From contig JAHEKE010000004.1 of assembly GCA_024638505.1 (NCBI GenBank), positions 62,001-126,000 on the forward strand: a stretch of 64,000 nt of DNA, read 5' to 3'. The position numbers and the translations under genes are program-made. Positions 43,672 through 51,862 of this stretch are shown one piece after another. The DNA comes from Gammaproteobacteria bacterium (GTDB lineage: Bacteria > Pseudomonadota > Gammaproteobacteria > Arenicellales > JAANXG01). Each line of letters begins with the position of its first letter. Positions within the stretch are counted from its first letter, which is position 1. The notes below the pieces were generated by a model, which saw only the letters and a program-made list of their open reading frames with translations, had not been told where the DNA came from and made no database searches.

Positions 43672-45447
43672 CTATTCCGGCAACCCAGCCTGGCGCAGCG
43701 CCGCCAACCAGGGCTCTAAACCCCCCTCGTGCTTGGTGGGTAACGTTTTCTTAAGGTAAGAAACGGAGAGTTCGGGTAATTCCCGCAACGCCGATTTGAC
43801 TGCTGCGCACGCTTCATCCATACGGTTGATGTTAACGCAGGCCGCCGCATACATCGCCTGCGGCCAGTAACCTTTGGCGCGGGGTTGTTCGATGGTCCGC
43901 TGCGCCCAGTGGAAAGCGGCTTCATGATCTCCGGCGAGAAGGTCTGCCAGCGCGTGGACCACGGTCGACGCCCATAGAATTGGATCGCGCGGACTCAATC
44001 GTTCAACCTGCTCCAGTGCCGTCTTGGCCTCGTCCAGGCGACCGGCAAGAGTCAGCACCATGCCCAGCCCATGATAGGCACGGGCAAAGCTTGGATTTAG
44101 CGAGATAGACTGCTCAAGTGCCCGAATAGAGGCATCGTGCTCACCCCGCATCATATGTATCCGGCCCAGGGCGAAATAGGCGACGGCATCTTGACCATCA
44201 ATAGAAACGGCACGCTTTGCCGCCTGCATGGCCTCATCCAGACTCTTTTGCGGGTCTTCCGCCCAACCCATTATGACGTTTTCGTAGTGCGTGTAGCATA
44301 TGTAGGCATACGCCGTAGCAAATGAAGGATCCAGTTCGACCGCTCTGTGCAGCAGGCGCAAGGCTTCGTCAATATCGTCTTTCGAATACGACCACATATG
44401 CCACAGGCCCTTCTGGTAGCTGGCCCAGGCATCCAGGTTCTCCGGTGGTCTATGCATGGTGTGTTGCCATTCGGCCGCATCCAATTCCGGCCCCAGTGCG
44501 CCGACGATGGTCTGCGTCATTTCATCCTGCAGATCGAAGATATCCTTCATCTCCCGATCGTATTTCTCCGCCCAGACGTGGTGGCCCCGTTCAGCATCAA
44601 TTAACTGCGCGGTAATGCGTACTCGATTTCCCGCTTTACGCACGCTGCCCTCAATCACATAGCGCACACCCAGATCTCCAGCAACCTGTTTTACATCAAC
44701 CGGCTTACCTTTATAGGTAAAGGTACTGTTGCGCGCGATCACCAGGAAGGACCGGATTTTGGATAATGCAGTAATGAGGTCCTCACTGATACCGTCGGCC
44801 AGATACTCCTGTTCAGTATCGCCAGACATGTTGTCAAAAGGCAGAACCGCAATCGATGGCTTTTCCTTGGTCATGGTTTTACTTGCGATTGTTACGTCTT
44901 GCTGGGTGCTCGTGCTCACCGGCTGCGGCAGCCAGTGAAAGACATGCACTGGTTTAGCAAAATTTTTAAAAACCTCCTCTCCGCCATCATTGAAGTCCAC
45001 ACCAATCTTTCCCCGGACCTGATCGTGAACCGTCGAGGAGATACAGATTCCACCCGGCCGCGCAGCCGATTCCAGGCGCGCCGCCAGGTTAACGCCATCG
45101 CCGTATATTTCTCCACGATCCTGTAACACCTCGCCAAGGTTAATGCCTATACGGATGTCTATGCGGCTATCTTCCGCTGCCTGTGCATTGCGCCGCTCCA
45201 ACTCGGTTTGGACGGCAACAGCATTGTCCACCGCCGCCACTACGCTGGCAAATTCGGCCAGTATGGCATCACCGGCATAGCGCAACACGACGCCGCCGGA
45301 CGAGTTGATAGATTCAGTAGTCCAATCAAGAGCATCCATGACCCTTCTATGCGTACCCAACTCATCGCTGCTGGTCAGTCGGCTGTAACCCGCTACGTCG
45401 GCGTAGAGAATTGCAGTTAGTTTACGCGTAGCGGTTTGTTCAGACAT
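43672..45447 (-). CDS. Class III adenylate/guanylate cyclase with TPR domain
   Basis: 591 residues from the ATG at 45447; a longer frame reaches 45534. The cyclase domain is at about 8-170: ILYADVAGYSRLTSSDELGT (metal Asp17), VVLRYAGDAILAEF (Asp60) and GEIYGDGVNLAARLES. A middle part (about 215-330; KPSIAVLPFDNMSGDTEQEY) resembles the TolB-like linker seen in such proteins. TPR-like helices run from about 350 to the end (DPSFATAYAYICYTHYENV). No transmembrane segment was seen, so it is soluble. It is divergent to a DMT transporter gene; cAMP or cGMP signalling is inferred. Confidence 0.9.
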   Translation of the reverse strand: MSEQTATRKLTAILYADVAGYSRLTSSDELGTHRRVMDALDWTTESINSSGGVVLRYAGDAILAEFASVVAAVDNAVAVQTELERRNAQAAEDSRIDIRIGINLGEVLQDRGEIYGDGVNLAARLESAARPGGICISSTVHDQVRGKIGVDFNDGGEEVFKNFAKPVHVFHWLPQPVSTSTQQDVTIASKTMTKEKPSIAVLPFDNMSGDTEQEYLADGISEDLITALSKIRSFLVIARNSTFTYKGKPVDVKQVAGDLGVRYVIEGSVRKAGNRVRITAQLIDAERGHHVWAEKYDREMKDIFDLQDEMTQTIVGALGPELDAAEWQHTMHRPPENLDAWASYQKGLWHMWSYSKDDIDEALRLLHRAVELDPSFATAYAYICYTHYENVIMGWAEDPQKSLDEAMQAAKRAVSIDGQDAVAYFALGRIHMMRGEHDASIRALEQSISLNPSFARAYHGLGMVLTLAGRLDEAKTALEQVERLSPRDPILWASTVVHALADLLAGDHEAAFHWAQRTIEQPRAKGYWPQAMYAAACVNINRMDEACAAVKSALRELPELSVSYLKKTLPTKHEGGLEPWLAALRQAGLPE

Positions 45448-45685
45448 GGGCTTCTTTTCAGTGCTGACCTTGTTAGCAGTTTCGAGTAAAAGTCCCGTTA
45501 CTCTTACCCGCAGTCGTTCTTGCGGACGTGGCATACAGAACCAATTTATTATAAGGGACCACAGTATAGGGGAAATCCCTTACGTTGAAGCAGCATAGTG
45601 AGTTTGAAACCTTCTTTTCCCCGGCGTTTCGGTACTGATGAACTGGGGTATAGTCCTGAACCACGCGACAAACACTGACAAGCAG

Positions 45686-46615
45686 ATGATCCATACCCTG
45701 CGCCACCGTCAAGATCTGCTGCCCAGCCTAGCCATTGTGCTAGGTGCGGTGTTCTGGGGTTTGTTCTGGATACCGGTAAGGGCTATCGAGCAGTCGGGGG
45801 TAAACGCAGTGTGGACCGGCCCTATTATTTTCGCCAGCGTAACGGCCGTCTTTCTGCCCATAGCGCTATGGCGTCGGCGTCGTTTGTTTATGCGGGGAAA
45901 CGGGCTGCTCAGCGGTGGCATACTCGCCGGACTGGCGTTTGCGCTTTATGCCCTCAGCCTCAACCTTACCGACGTGGTGCGGGCCCTGCTGCTTTTTTAT
46001 ATCACACCATTGTGGAGCACCCTGCTGGGCATCTTCCTGCTCAAGGAACGTCTAAATGTGAACAGGATTCTGGCGCTTCTGTTTTCATTCAGCGGTTTGA
46101 TCACCGTACTGGGTGCCGGTATCGAGTTTCCCTGGCCACGCGAAGTTGGGGACTGGTTTGCTCTGGCATCAGGTTTGTGCTGGTCCTTCGCTTCAGTCAG
46201 GCTGTTTCAGGGGGGCAGTGCACAGATGTTTGAGAAAATAACGTTGTTTGTTTTTTTTGCATTTTGCACCTCTGTTTTGCTGGCCCTGCTCCCATTCGGT
46301 ATCGAAAACGCCGCTCCCAGCATGAGCGCGTTACTGAACGGCTGGCCCTGGGCCGCCGTGGTGGCGGTTTTAATGATTCCAGTCACCTATCTAACCATCT
46401 GGCCCACCTCGATCTTGAGCCCTGCCCGAGTGGGTATGCTGCTTATGGCAGAAATCGTGGTTGGTGTAGCATCTGCGGCGATGCTGACAGACGAATCCTT
46501 CGGTATGCGCGAAACAACCGGCACTTTGCTGATCCTGGGTGCCGCCGTCATTGAGGTCATGCGGCAGCAAACGAGCAGACGGCACAAACCGACCGTGCAC
46601 AAATCTCGCGCGTGA
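45686..46615 (+). CDS. EamA/DMT-family transporter
   Basis: 309 residues from the ATG at 45686 (an ATG at 45638 is also possible), with ten hydrophobic segments in two five-helix halves, the DMT plan. Recognisable stretches are GAVFWGLFWIPVRAIEQSG and LLFYITPLWSTLLGIFLLKE. The substrate is unknown. It is divergent to the cyclase gene and is followed by a GNAT gene on the same strand. Confidence 0.87.
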   Translation: MIHTLRHRQDLLPSLAIVLGAVFWGLFWIPVRAIEQSGVNAVWTGPIIFASVTAVFLPIALWRRRRLFMRGNGLLSGGILAGLAFALYALSLNLTDVVRALLLFYITPLWSTLLGIFLLKERLNVNRILALLFSFSGLITVLGAGIEFPWPREVGDWFALASGLCWSFASVRLFQGGSAQMFEKITLFVFFAFCTSVLLALLPFGIENAAPSMSALLNGWPWAAVVAVLMIPVTYLTIWPTSILSPARVGMLLMAEIVVGVASAAMLTDESFGMRETTGTLLILGAAVIEVMRQQTSRRHKPTVHKSRA

Positions 46616-46713
46616 TAGGGCGCGCAGCACAGAAGGATATCTTGTTATCACGCTTCAGCGGCTATCACCCGATCCACCATGCTAATGTCGAATAAACAAG
46701 CACTTAGATCAAT

Positions 46714-47163
46714 GTGATTCGAAAAGCCAAGATGGAAGACGTCGCTGCAGTCGAACAGACCGCAACCGCGGCGTATGAAAAATATGTGCCCAGGATAGGT
46801 AAAAAGCCCGCGCCAATGGTCGCGGATTTCGCCAAGCAGATTGGGGCTGACATGGTTTATGTCGACTGCGAGAAACAGCAAGTCCAGGCATTCGTGATTT
46901 TTTATCCACACGGCGACCATATTCATTTGGAAAACTTGGCCGTCCGCCCCGAGCGGCAAGGGCTCGGTATAGGCAGACGGCTTGCGCTATTTGTTGAGCA
47001 AGCCGCTATGCAAAATGGTTACAACACTATTGAGCTCTATACCAATGCGGCCATGACGGAGAATTTTAGCTTTTATCAAAGGCTTGGCTACGACGAGGTC
47101 GGCCGACGGGAAGAGGATGGATTCCATCGCGTTTTCTACCGCAAAGAACTGTCTACTGCCTAG
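46714..47163 (+). CDS. GNAT-family N-acetyltransferase
   Basis: 149 residues, start GTG. The acetyl-CoA loop is AVRPERQGLGIGRRLALFVE (about 74-93; Q/RxxGxG/A), followed by NTIELYTNAAMTENFSFYQR (about 104-123) and RLGYDEVGR, the standard C-terminal strand. Substrate unknown. The end lies 3' of the DMT gene by about 100 bases, perhaps in the same transcript. Confidence 0.88.
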   Translation: MIRKAKMEDVAAVEQTATAAYEKYVPRIGKKPAPMVADFAKQIGADMVYVDCEKQQVQAFVIFYPHGDHIHLENLAVRPERQGLGIGRRLALFVEQAAMQNGYNTIELYTNAAMTENFSFYQRLGYDEVGRREEDGFHRVFYRKELSTA

Positions 47164-47316
47164 CGATAGTCTGCATCACGCCAAGCACATATCATCTAGC
47201 GAACGCCAGTCGCAGCCCATCGTGTTCCACATGAATTCGGCGACCAATCACGTCCTGCCTTTCTAATGCCAAGAGGTTGTCTATTCAGCGCATCAATAGA
47301 TCGAATGCAAATGCTG

Positions 47317-47650
47317 TCAGGCCAGTGACAAAGCGGCTTCCTGCATCCCTGACAGCCAGTGGCGCAGGGCCTGACCGATTTCCTGCGGTGAATCCTCTTG
47401 TATAAAATGGCTGCCGCGGACGGTGACTTCGATCTGATTGGGTCAAGGTCGGCAGAATTCCCGCTGGGGACCGGTGAGAATCGCTCCCGGCTCTGGCCAG
47501 GTTAGAGTCGGTCGCCTGCTTTCGCCCGGCGTGGTGAACGGCCGGCGATATCCCTCCATCTCATGCGCAGACAGCTTGCGCAGTATGGAACCGGGCAGCA
47601 CGCGTTCAACAAACACATTATTCTCATACTGAACCTGCTTGAGCACCGTG
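47317..47650 (-). pseudogene. Haloalkane dehalogenase C-terminal remnant
   Basis: One frame reads [26 protein letters not shown], then [16 protein letters not shown], an in-frame TGA, and PNQIEVTVRGSHFIQEDSPQ through to a normal stop at 47317. This is the C-terminal end of an alpha/beta-hydrolase haloalkane dehalogenase, including the catalytic-histidine stretch GSHFIQEDS. About 35 residues between TLTWP and EPGAIL are missing, a TGA replaces what is usually Trp, and the N-terminal two thirds are absent. It is a clear pseudogene. Confidence 0.75.
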
Positions 47651-47727
47651 GCCGCAACCCCTTTTCGGGAGTTGTTCAGGTCAAAAACTTTGTGATGAAA
47701 CTCACATACTTATCGAATCGCGCCCAC

Positions 47728-47733
47728 TATAAT
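47728..47733 (+). promoter_or_regulatory. Consensus -10 box before the small ORF
   Basis: A perfect TATAAT at 47728-47733 lies 37 bases before the ATG of the 33-codon ORF. No clear -35 element is seen 17 bases upstream. A transcript start near 47740 would leave a short leader including the ribosome binding site. Confidence 0.45.
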
Positions 47734-47764
47734 ACGTCCGAAATCAGTGGAGCAGGAGACAAAT

Positions 47765-47866
47765 ATGAGCTACTTTGAGGAACACACTGCCGATCGCCGG
47801 ACAATCAAATCGGGCTGGATCATGGTCCTTATCGTGAATGCCGCACTCATGATCCTGACCCTTTAA
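47765..47866 (+). CDS. Small membrane protein (33 residues)
   Basis: A 33-codon ORF with start ATG, a good ribosome binding site (AGGAG, about 7 bases away) and a TATAAT box upstream. The first half is charged (SYFEEHTADRRTIKSG), the second a single membrane segment (WIMVLIVNAALMILTL) that reaches the stop. It looks like a genuine single-span small protein. No family was recognised and its job is unknown. Confidence 0.55.
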   Translation: MSYFEEHTADRRTIKSGWIMVLIVNAALMILTL

Positions 47867-48163
47867 AACCATTAGCTACCGATCAATTTCGATACCCACC
47901 GCCGTCAGGCATCAGGTAACACGCCGCTGCTCTCAGACCAATCCTACAGAGGTACGCGGATTGTCATTCAACGCTGGCTAAGATCACCTACCCGGCACGA
48001 CGACTACCCCTTGATACGGGCGGATATTGCCGGATAAAAGTGGAGATAGCTTCAGGCCGCCGTGAATTCTGCGATCTTACTTGGTTTCATTGTTATCTTC
48101 CCTCTGTCTTTGGGCGAATGCGATAAAATCCACAGATCTTGTGGGATTCAACAGCAGTCAGCT
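47867..48163. other. Intergenic stretch
   Basis: About 300 bases after the small ORF and before the 3' end of the HtrA gene. No gene, RNA or clear terminator was recognised. Confidence 0.5.
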
Positions 48164-49663
48164 CTATCGAACGACGATAAACAGCGCCGAGTCTCCACGG
48201 GCAACGCGCAGCGCGGCAGTTTGCTCGGTTCGATTAAGAACGCCAACCATCTCTTTTACGGTGGATACCCGCTCGCGGTTCACTGAGAGAACGATGTCGC
48301 CGGGCCGCAGACCGGTGCGCCAGGCCGGACTGTTCGGCTCAACGTCAGCGATGAGCACACCCTCAATCTCGCCGTAGCGCGGGTGGTCTGGCCCGAGGTC
48401 CTGAAAAACCGCGCCGGACAGCCTTTTCGCGGTCTCACCTCTACTCGGTCTATCGGTAGGCGCCCCCACGGTTGCCATCAACGTGTTTTCCTCTCCGTCT
48501 CGAAGCAGCCGAATCTCGATTTCCTGATCGATAGGCACCAGACCTATGGTGTTGCGCAAGTCCGCTGAATCTTCGATGTCTTTGCCGTCCACGCGCACGA
48601 TAACATCCCCGACTTTAATGCCGGCCTGCTCGGCAGAGGAATCAGGCACCACCTGGGAGACCAGCGCCCCTTTTGCGGTGTCAATGCCAAGGGCCTGCAC
48701 CAGATCTGGCGTAACGTCCTGGATGACGACTCCCAGACGACCCCGGCGCACCTCACCGTGCTCGACCAGCTGATCCATAACGGCTATAGCCATTTTGCTT
48801 GGAACGGCAAATCCGATGCCCACGTTACCTCCGCCCGGGCCTATAATCGCCGTGTTGATGCCGATCAGCTCACCGCTTAAAGAAACGAGCGCCCCGCCAG
48901 AGTTACCCGGATTAATCGATGCATCGGTTTGAATGAAATCCTCATAACCGTCAATTTTAAGGCCGCTTCGTCCGAGCGCACTCACAATGCCGGAAGTAAC
49001 GGTCTGACCGATGCCAAAAGGATTTCCCACCGCAACCACAAAATCACCCACTGCCAGTGCGTCAGAATCACCGAACGGCAGACCTACCAGATCCTCGTTG
49101 TTTATCTTGAGCAGCGCGATATCTGTTCCTGGGTCGCTTCCTATTAACTCAGCTTCGAACACGCGACGATCTTTGAGTGTCACTCTGATCTCATCGGCGT
49201 TATCTATTACGTGATGGTTGGTGATGACGTAGCCTTTTTTTGCATCAACGATTACGCCTGATCCCACGCTGGCCTGCTGCTGCGGTGCCTGTTCTGGCAT
49301 ATTAAAAAAACGGCGAAAAAAAGGATCGCGGAATAGCGGGTTCAGCCGGACATTGACGCGGGAGGTCACGGAAATGTTCACCACCGCCGGCGTTACGCGC
49401 TCAATCAATCGTGACAGCGTCGGAACTCCTTCATCATCAAACTCAAAGGGGATCGCCGCGCCGGCCCGAGGTGGCGCAATCAGCATAATCGCAATGAGCA
49501 ACCCGGTGAAGGCAAAGTAGGTTAACCTATCCACCCGCCGTTTCGAGTCGTTGCTGCGATCTGGGCATGGTGCCGTTGCCGCAGAGTGAGGTAACCCTGG
49601 TGAATAGTCGGTAAAGCTGGTGCGGCGGGACTGCACTACCTGGCTAAACGATGTGAATTGCAT
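48164..49663 (-). CDS. HtrA/DegQ-family serine protease
   Basis: 499 residues with an N-terminal hydrophilic extension, a signal anchor (about 46-66; RLTYFAFTGLLIAIMLIAPP) and the trypsin-like domain. Catalytic triad: His151 in YVITNHHVID, Asp181 in GTDIALLKIN and Ser255 in NPGNSGGALVS. Two PDZ domains follow (about 295-395 and 410-490; LGVVIQDVTPDLVQALGID). DegQ/HtrA proteins degrade or refold misfolded proteins in the periplasm. It is divergent from two Hsp20 genes. The TSL-tailed start may really lie further in; residues 1-45 do not look like a signal peptide. Confidence 0.93.
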   Translation of the reverse strand: MQFTSFSQVVQSRRTSFTDYSPGLPHSAATAPCPDRSNDSKRRVDRLTYFAFTGLLIAIMLIAPPRAGAAIPFEFDDEGVPTLSRLIERVTPAVVNISVTSRVNVRLNPLFRDPFFRRFFNMPEQAPQQQASVGSGVIVDAKKGYVITNHHVIDNADEIRVTLKDRRVFEAELIGSDPGTDIALLKINNEDLVGLPFGDSDALAVGDFVVAVGNPFGIGQTVTSGIVSALGRSGLKIDGYEDFIQTDASINPGNSGGALVSLSGELIGINTAIIGPGGGNVGIGFAVPSKMAIAVMDQLVEHGEVRRGRLGVVIQDVTPDLVQALGIDTAKGALVSQVVPDSSAEQAGIKVGDVIVRVDGKDIEDSADLRNTIGLVPIDQEIEIRLLRDGEENTLMATVGAPTDRPSRGETAKRLSGAVFQDLGPDHPRYGEIEGVLIADVEPNSPAWRTGLRPGDIVLSVNRERVSTVKEMVGVLNRTEQTAALRVARGDSALFIVVR

Positions 49664-49825
49664 GGTTAAGCCCTCCTGATATTAAGGTCGTAGCTTCTCG
49701 ACTGGGCCGCTCACTCGCGTACCCCATCGGCCGCTGTATTGACTTATATCAGGTGGGGACCCTTCCCTTCTTTTCAAGAGACCCAGTGCACGCTAAACGC
49801 GTCAAGGAATGGGTCCCGATTCGAA

Positions 49826-49854
49826 CTTGAAAAATAATTCAGCCAGCCCTATAT
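49826..49854 (+). promoter_or_regulatory. Sigma-32 (heat-shock) promoter of the hsp20 genes
   Basis: CTTGAAA (49826-49832), a 14-base spacer, and CCCTATAT (49847-49854) match the RpoH consensus well. The transcript would start near 49861, giving a leader of about 37 bases before the first hsp20 ATG, which has its own good ribosome binding site. Confidence 0.8.
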
Positions 49855-49897
49855 GGGTAATCTACAAAAAATGTCTGAAATTTTTGGGAGGTGCATA

Positions 49898-50335
49898 ATG
49901 GTCTACAGGTTCGTCGACCCCTTTAACGCGCTCTATGATTTCCAGCGAGCACTCGATTCAACGCGCTTCAGCGACTGGTTCGGACGAAGTACCGCAGGTG
50001 CCGGGACTTCTCCTGCGATCAACGTATTTTCTAAAGGCGATGATTGCGTCATCGTCGCCGAGCTGCCCGGTGTAAACAAGAATGACATAGACGTCAGCGT
50101 CAAAGGGAATCACGTCAGAATAAGTGGAAAGAGAGAGATATCTTATGGCGATGGCGATGGCGACGGCGTCAGCATCCATCGCCGTGAACGTACTTCAGGC
50201 GGTTTTGACCGGACGCTGACCGTGCCGATCCACGTCGACGCCGATGGCGTTAAAGCAGAGTTTCAGGACGGCGTCCTCGCCGTATTTTTACCCAGGGCGG
50301 AGGCGGACAAGCCCCGCTCGGTCAACATCAGATGA
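49898..50335 (+). CDS. Small heat-shock protein (Hsp20 family)
   Basis: 145 residues from the ATG at 49898, with GGAGGT upstream. The alpha-crystallin domain is at about 40-130 (INVFSKGDDCVIVAELPG, then VKGNHVRISGKREI), with the closing motif DGVLAVFLPRAEADKPR. It would hold unfolded proteins in the cytoplasm. It is the first of two tandem Hsp20 genes behind the sigma-32 promoter; the second starts 16 bases after this gene's stop. Confidence 0.93.
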   Translation: MVYRFVDPFNALYDFQRALDSTRFSDWFGRSTAGAGTSPAINVFSKGDDCVIVAELPGVNKNDIDVSVKGNHVRISGKREISYGDGDGDGVSIHRRERTSGGFDRTLTVPIHVDADGVKAEFQDGVLAVFLPRAEADKPRSVNIR

Positions 50336-50351
50336 CGTTCGGGAGGTTATC

Positions 50352-50750
50352 ATGACACCACAAGACCTAGAGGTACAAGAGAAGAAAACGCAGCCTGAGG
50401 AACAAGCTGAGAAAACCGAGACGGGTCGATATTTCGTGCCACAGACCGACATTCACGAATCCACCGATGCCTTGTTTGTGGCGATGGATATGCCGGGTGT
50501 GGGCAAGGACAGTGTGGATATCCAGGTAGAAAAAAACGTGTTGACCATAACAGGCAACATTGACTTCTCAAAATACGAGGATTTAAAACCGATCTACACG
50601 GAATACAGCGTAGGCCACTATACGCGCAGCTTCACTCTGTCGAGTGAGATAGACAAAAACAACATTTCGGCCAAGATGGCAGACGGCGTGCTCGCGCTGC
50701 ACCTGCCGAAGATCAAGGAGGCTGCAGCGAAAAAGATCGAGGTTCAATAG
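50352..50750 (+). CDS. Small heat-shock protein (Hsp20 family)
   Basis: 132 residues from the ATG at 50352, with GGAGGT nine bases before; the longer frame from 50244 overlaps the first hsp20 gene. The crystallin domain reads ESTDALFVAMDMPGVGKDSV (about 37-56), VEKNVLTITGNIDF, then ADGVLALHLPKIKEAAAKKI. A charged N-terminal arm (VQEKKTQPEEQAEKTETG) precedes it. Paired with the upstream Hsp20, probably as partners or mixed oligomers. Confidence 0.92.
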   Translation: MTPQDLEVQEKKTQPEEQAEKTETGRYFVPQTDIHESTDALFVAMDMPGVGKDSVDIQVEKNVLTITGNIDFSKYEDLKPIYTEYSVGHYTRSFTLSSEIDKNNISAKMADGVLALHLPKIKEAAAKKIEVQ

Positions 50751-50848
50751 CACGCGACTCCGCTCCCGCTGTTAAATCGTGCGCTTTGCCGCGCGCTTGT
50801 CTGTGGACTGCGCACGAACCTTGTCGCGCGGAAGATAGTGCCATACCG

Positions 50849-51745
50849 CTACCCGGCATGATGGTCAGCCTGCCACGCCTTTGCCTGCACCATGATCCAG
50901 TCGTGGAATGCCCTCAAGCCCGGGTTATTGAGTGCTCCGCCCGGATAAGCGAGGTAGTAGCCGTAGTGACTGAGCTCAACTGTGGAAACTTTGAACAGTC
51001 GGCCAGTCGACAGCTCTGCAGCCACCAGTGAATCGTTCAAAGCCAGCCCCTGACCGTCGATCACCGCCTGCACACGAACGTTAGGATCAGGCACAACCAG
51101 ACCATCGCGCGTGGACCGATAGGGCAACCCAGCGGCGTTATGCCAGTCAAGCCACGCCTCGCTGCCCTCTCTGTCATGCAGCAAGGTCAAATCCGGCAAA
51201 ACGGTCTCAAGCCCGTTATGCTCAATACGCCGGCTGATCTCAGCACCAGCAGTCGGCATCGCTGGGCATGTAAACAACAGTTTCATCTCCATGTCCGTCC
51301 ATTGCCCCTTACCCCAGCGAATCGCCATGTCGATGTTTTCCGTGCGCACATCAATGAGGTCGATCAGCGGCTGTATACGCAAGCCGATGCGCGGATGGTC
51401 GCTCATAAAAATCATCAGCCGAGGAGATAACCAGCGCGAGGCAAAGTAGGTTGACATGCCGATGGTAATACGCCCCGGGCTCGCTTCACGCAGCGCGGCA
51501 ATTTCCTGCTGCAAGCCGTTAAGCGCCGTCTGCGCAGCAGACCAGAGCTTCTTGCCCTTTTCGGTCAGTGCGATGCCGCCTGGGAGGCGGGTGAAAACTT
51601 CAAAGCCGAGCTCGCGTTCAAGCCGCTTAATCTGATAGCTGATCGCGCCTTTGGTCAGGCTAAGTTCATCTGCCGCCGCGGTGAAGCTCGAATGACGGGC
51701 GACGACATCGAACACCGCTAATGTATCTAAGGCTCTGAAGCGCAT
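50849..51745 (-). CDS. LysR-family regulator (GcvA-like)
   Basis: 298 residues. Helix-turn-helix at about 5-65 (TLAVFDVVARHSSFTAAADE ... ISYQIKRLERELGFEVFTR), then a periplasmic-binding-like effector domain. The first helices match the GcvA subgroup. It is divergent to the mttB-like gene (51863), with about 117 bases between starts, so it is the likely regulator of that methyl-transfer operon. A glycine- or betaine-related effector is possible, by analogy with GcvA. Confidence 0.9.
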   Translation of the reverse strand: MRFRALDTLAVFDVVARHSSFTAAADELSLTKGAISYQIKRLERELGFEVFTRLPGGIALTEKGKKLWSAAQTALNGLQQEIAALREASPGRITIGMSTYFASRWLSPRLMIFMSDHPRIGLRIQPLIDLIDVRTENIDMAIRWGKGQWTDMEMKLLFTCPAMPTAGAEISRRIEHNGLETVLPDLTLLHDREGSEAWLDWHNAAGLPYRSTRDGLVVPDPNVRVQAVIDGQGLALNDSLVAAELSTGRLFKVSTVELSHYGYYLAYPGGALNNPGLRAFHDWIMVQAKAWQADHHAG

Positions 51746-51862
51746 TGATTGAGTTTAATAAATTTGTACAGCCGGTATAAATCTTTTTACTTGATTGTGT
51801 CAACCTGAGTAGCAAAGAATCAAACAATAATTGATACATTGGGATAGAGAGTCAAAAGACCG

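Larger units (their letters stand above)
47164..47764. other. Decay zone with a dehalogenase remnant and a promoter
   Basis: 600 bases with no intact gene. A haloalkane dehalogenase remnant (47317-47650, minus) and the promoter of the small ORF at 47765 are listed separately. The remaining sequence shows nothing clear. Confidence 0.5.

Noticed and set aside
49823-49846. A sigma-E (RpoE) promoter for the htrA gene, from the GAACTT at 49823
   Set aside because: GAACTT is on the wrong strand for htrA and no matching -10 (TCTGA-type) element is found; the sigma-32 reading is better.
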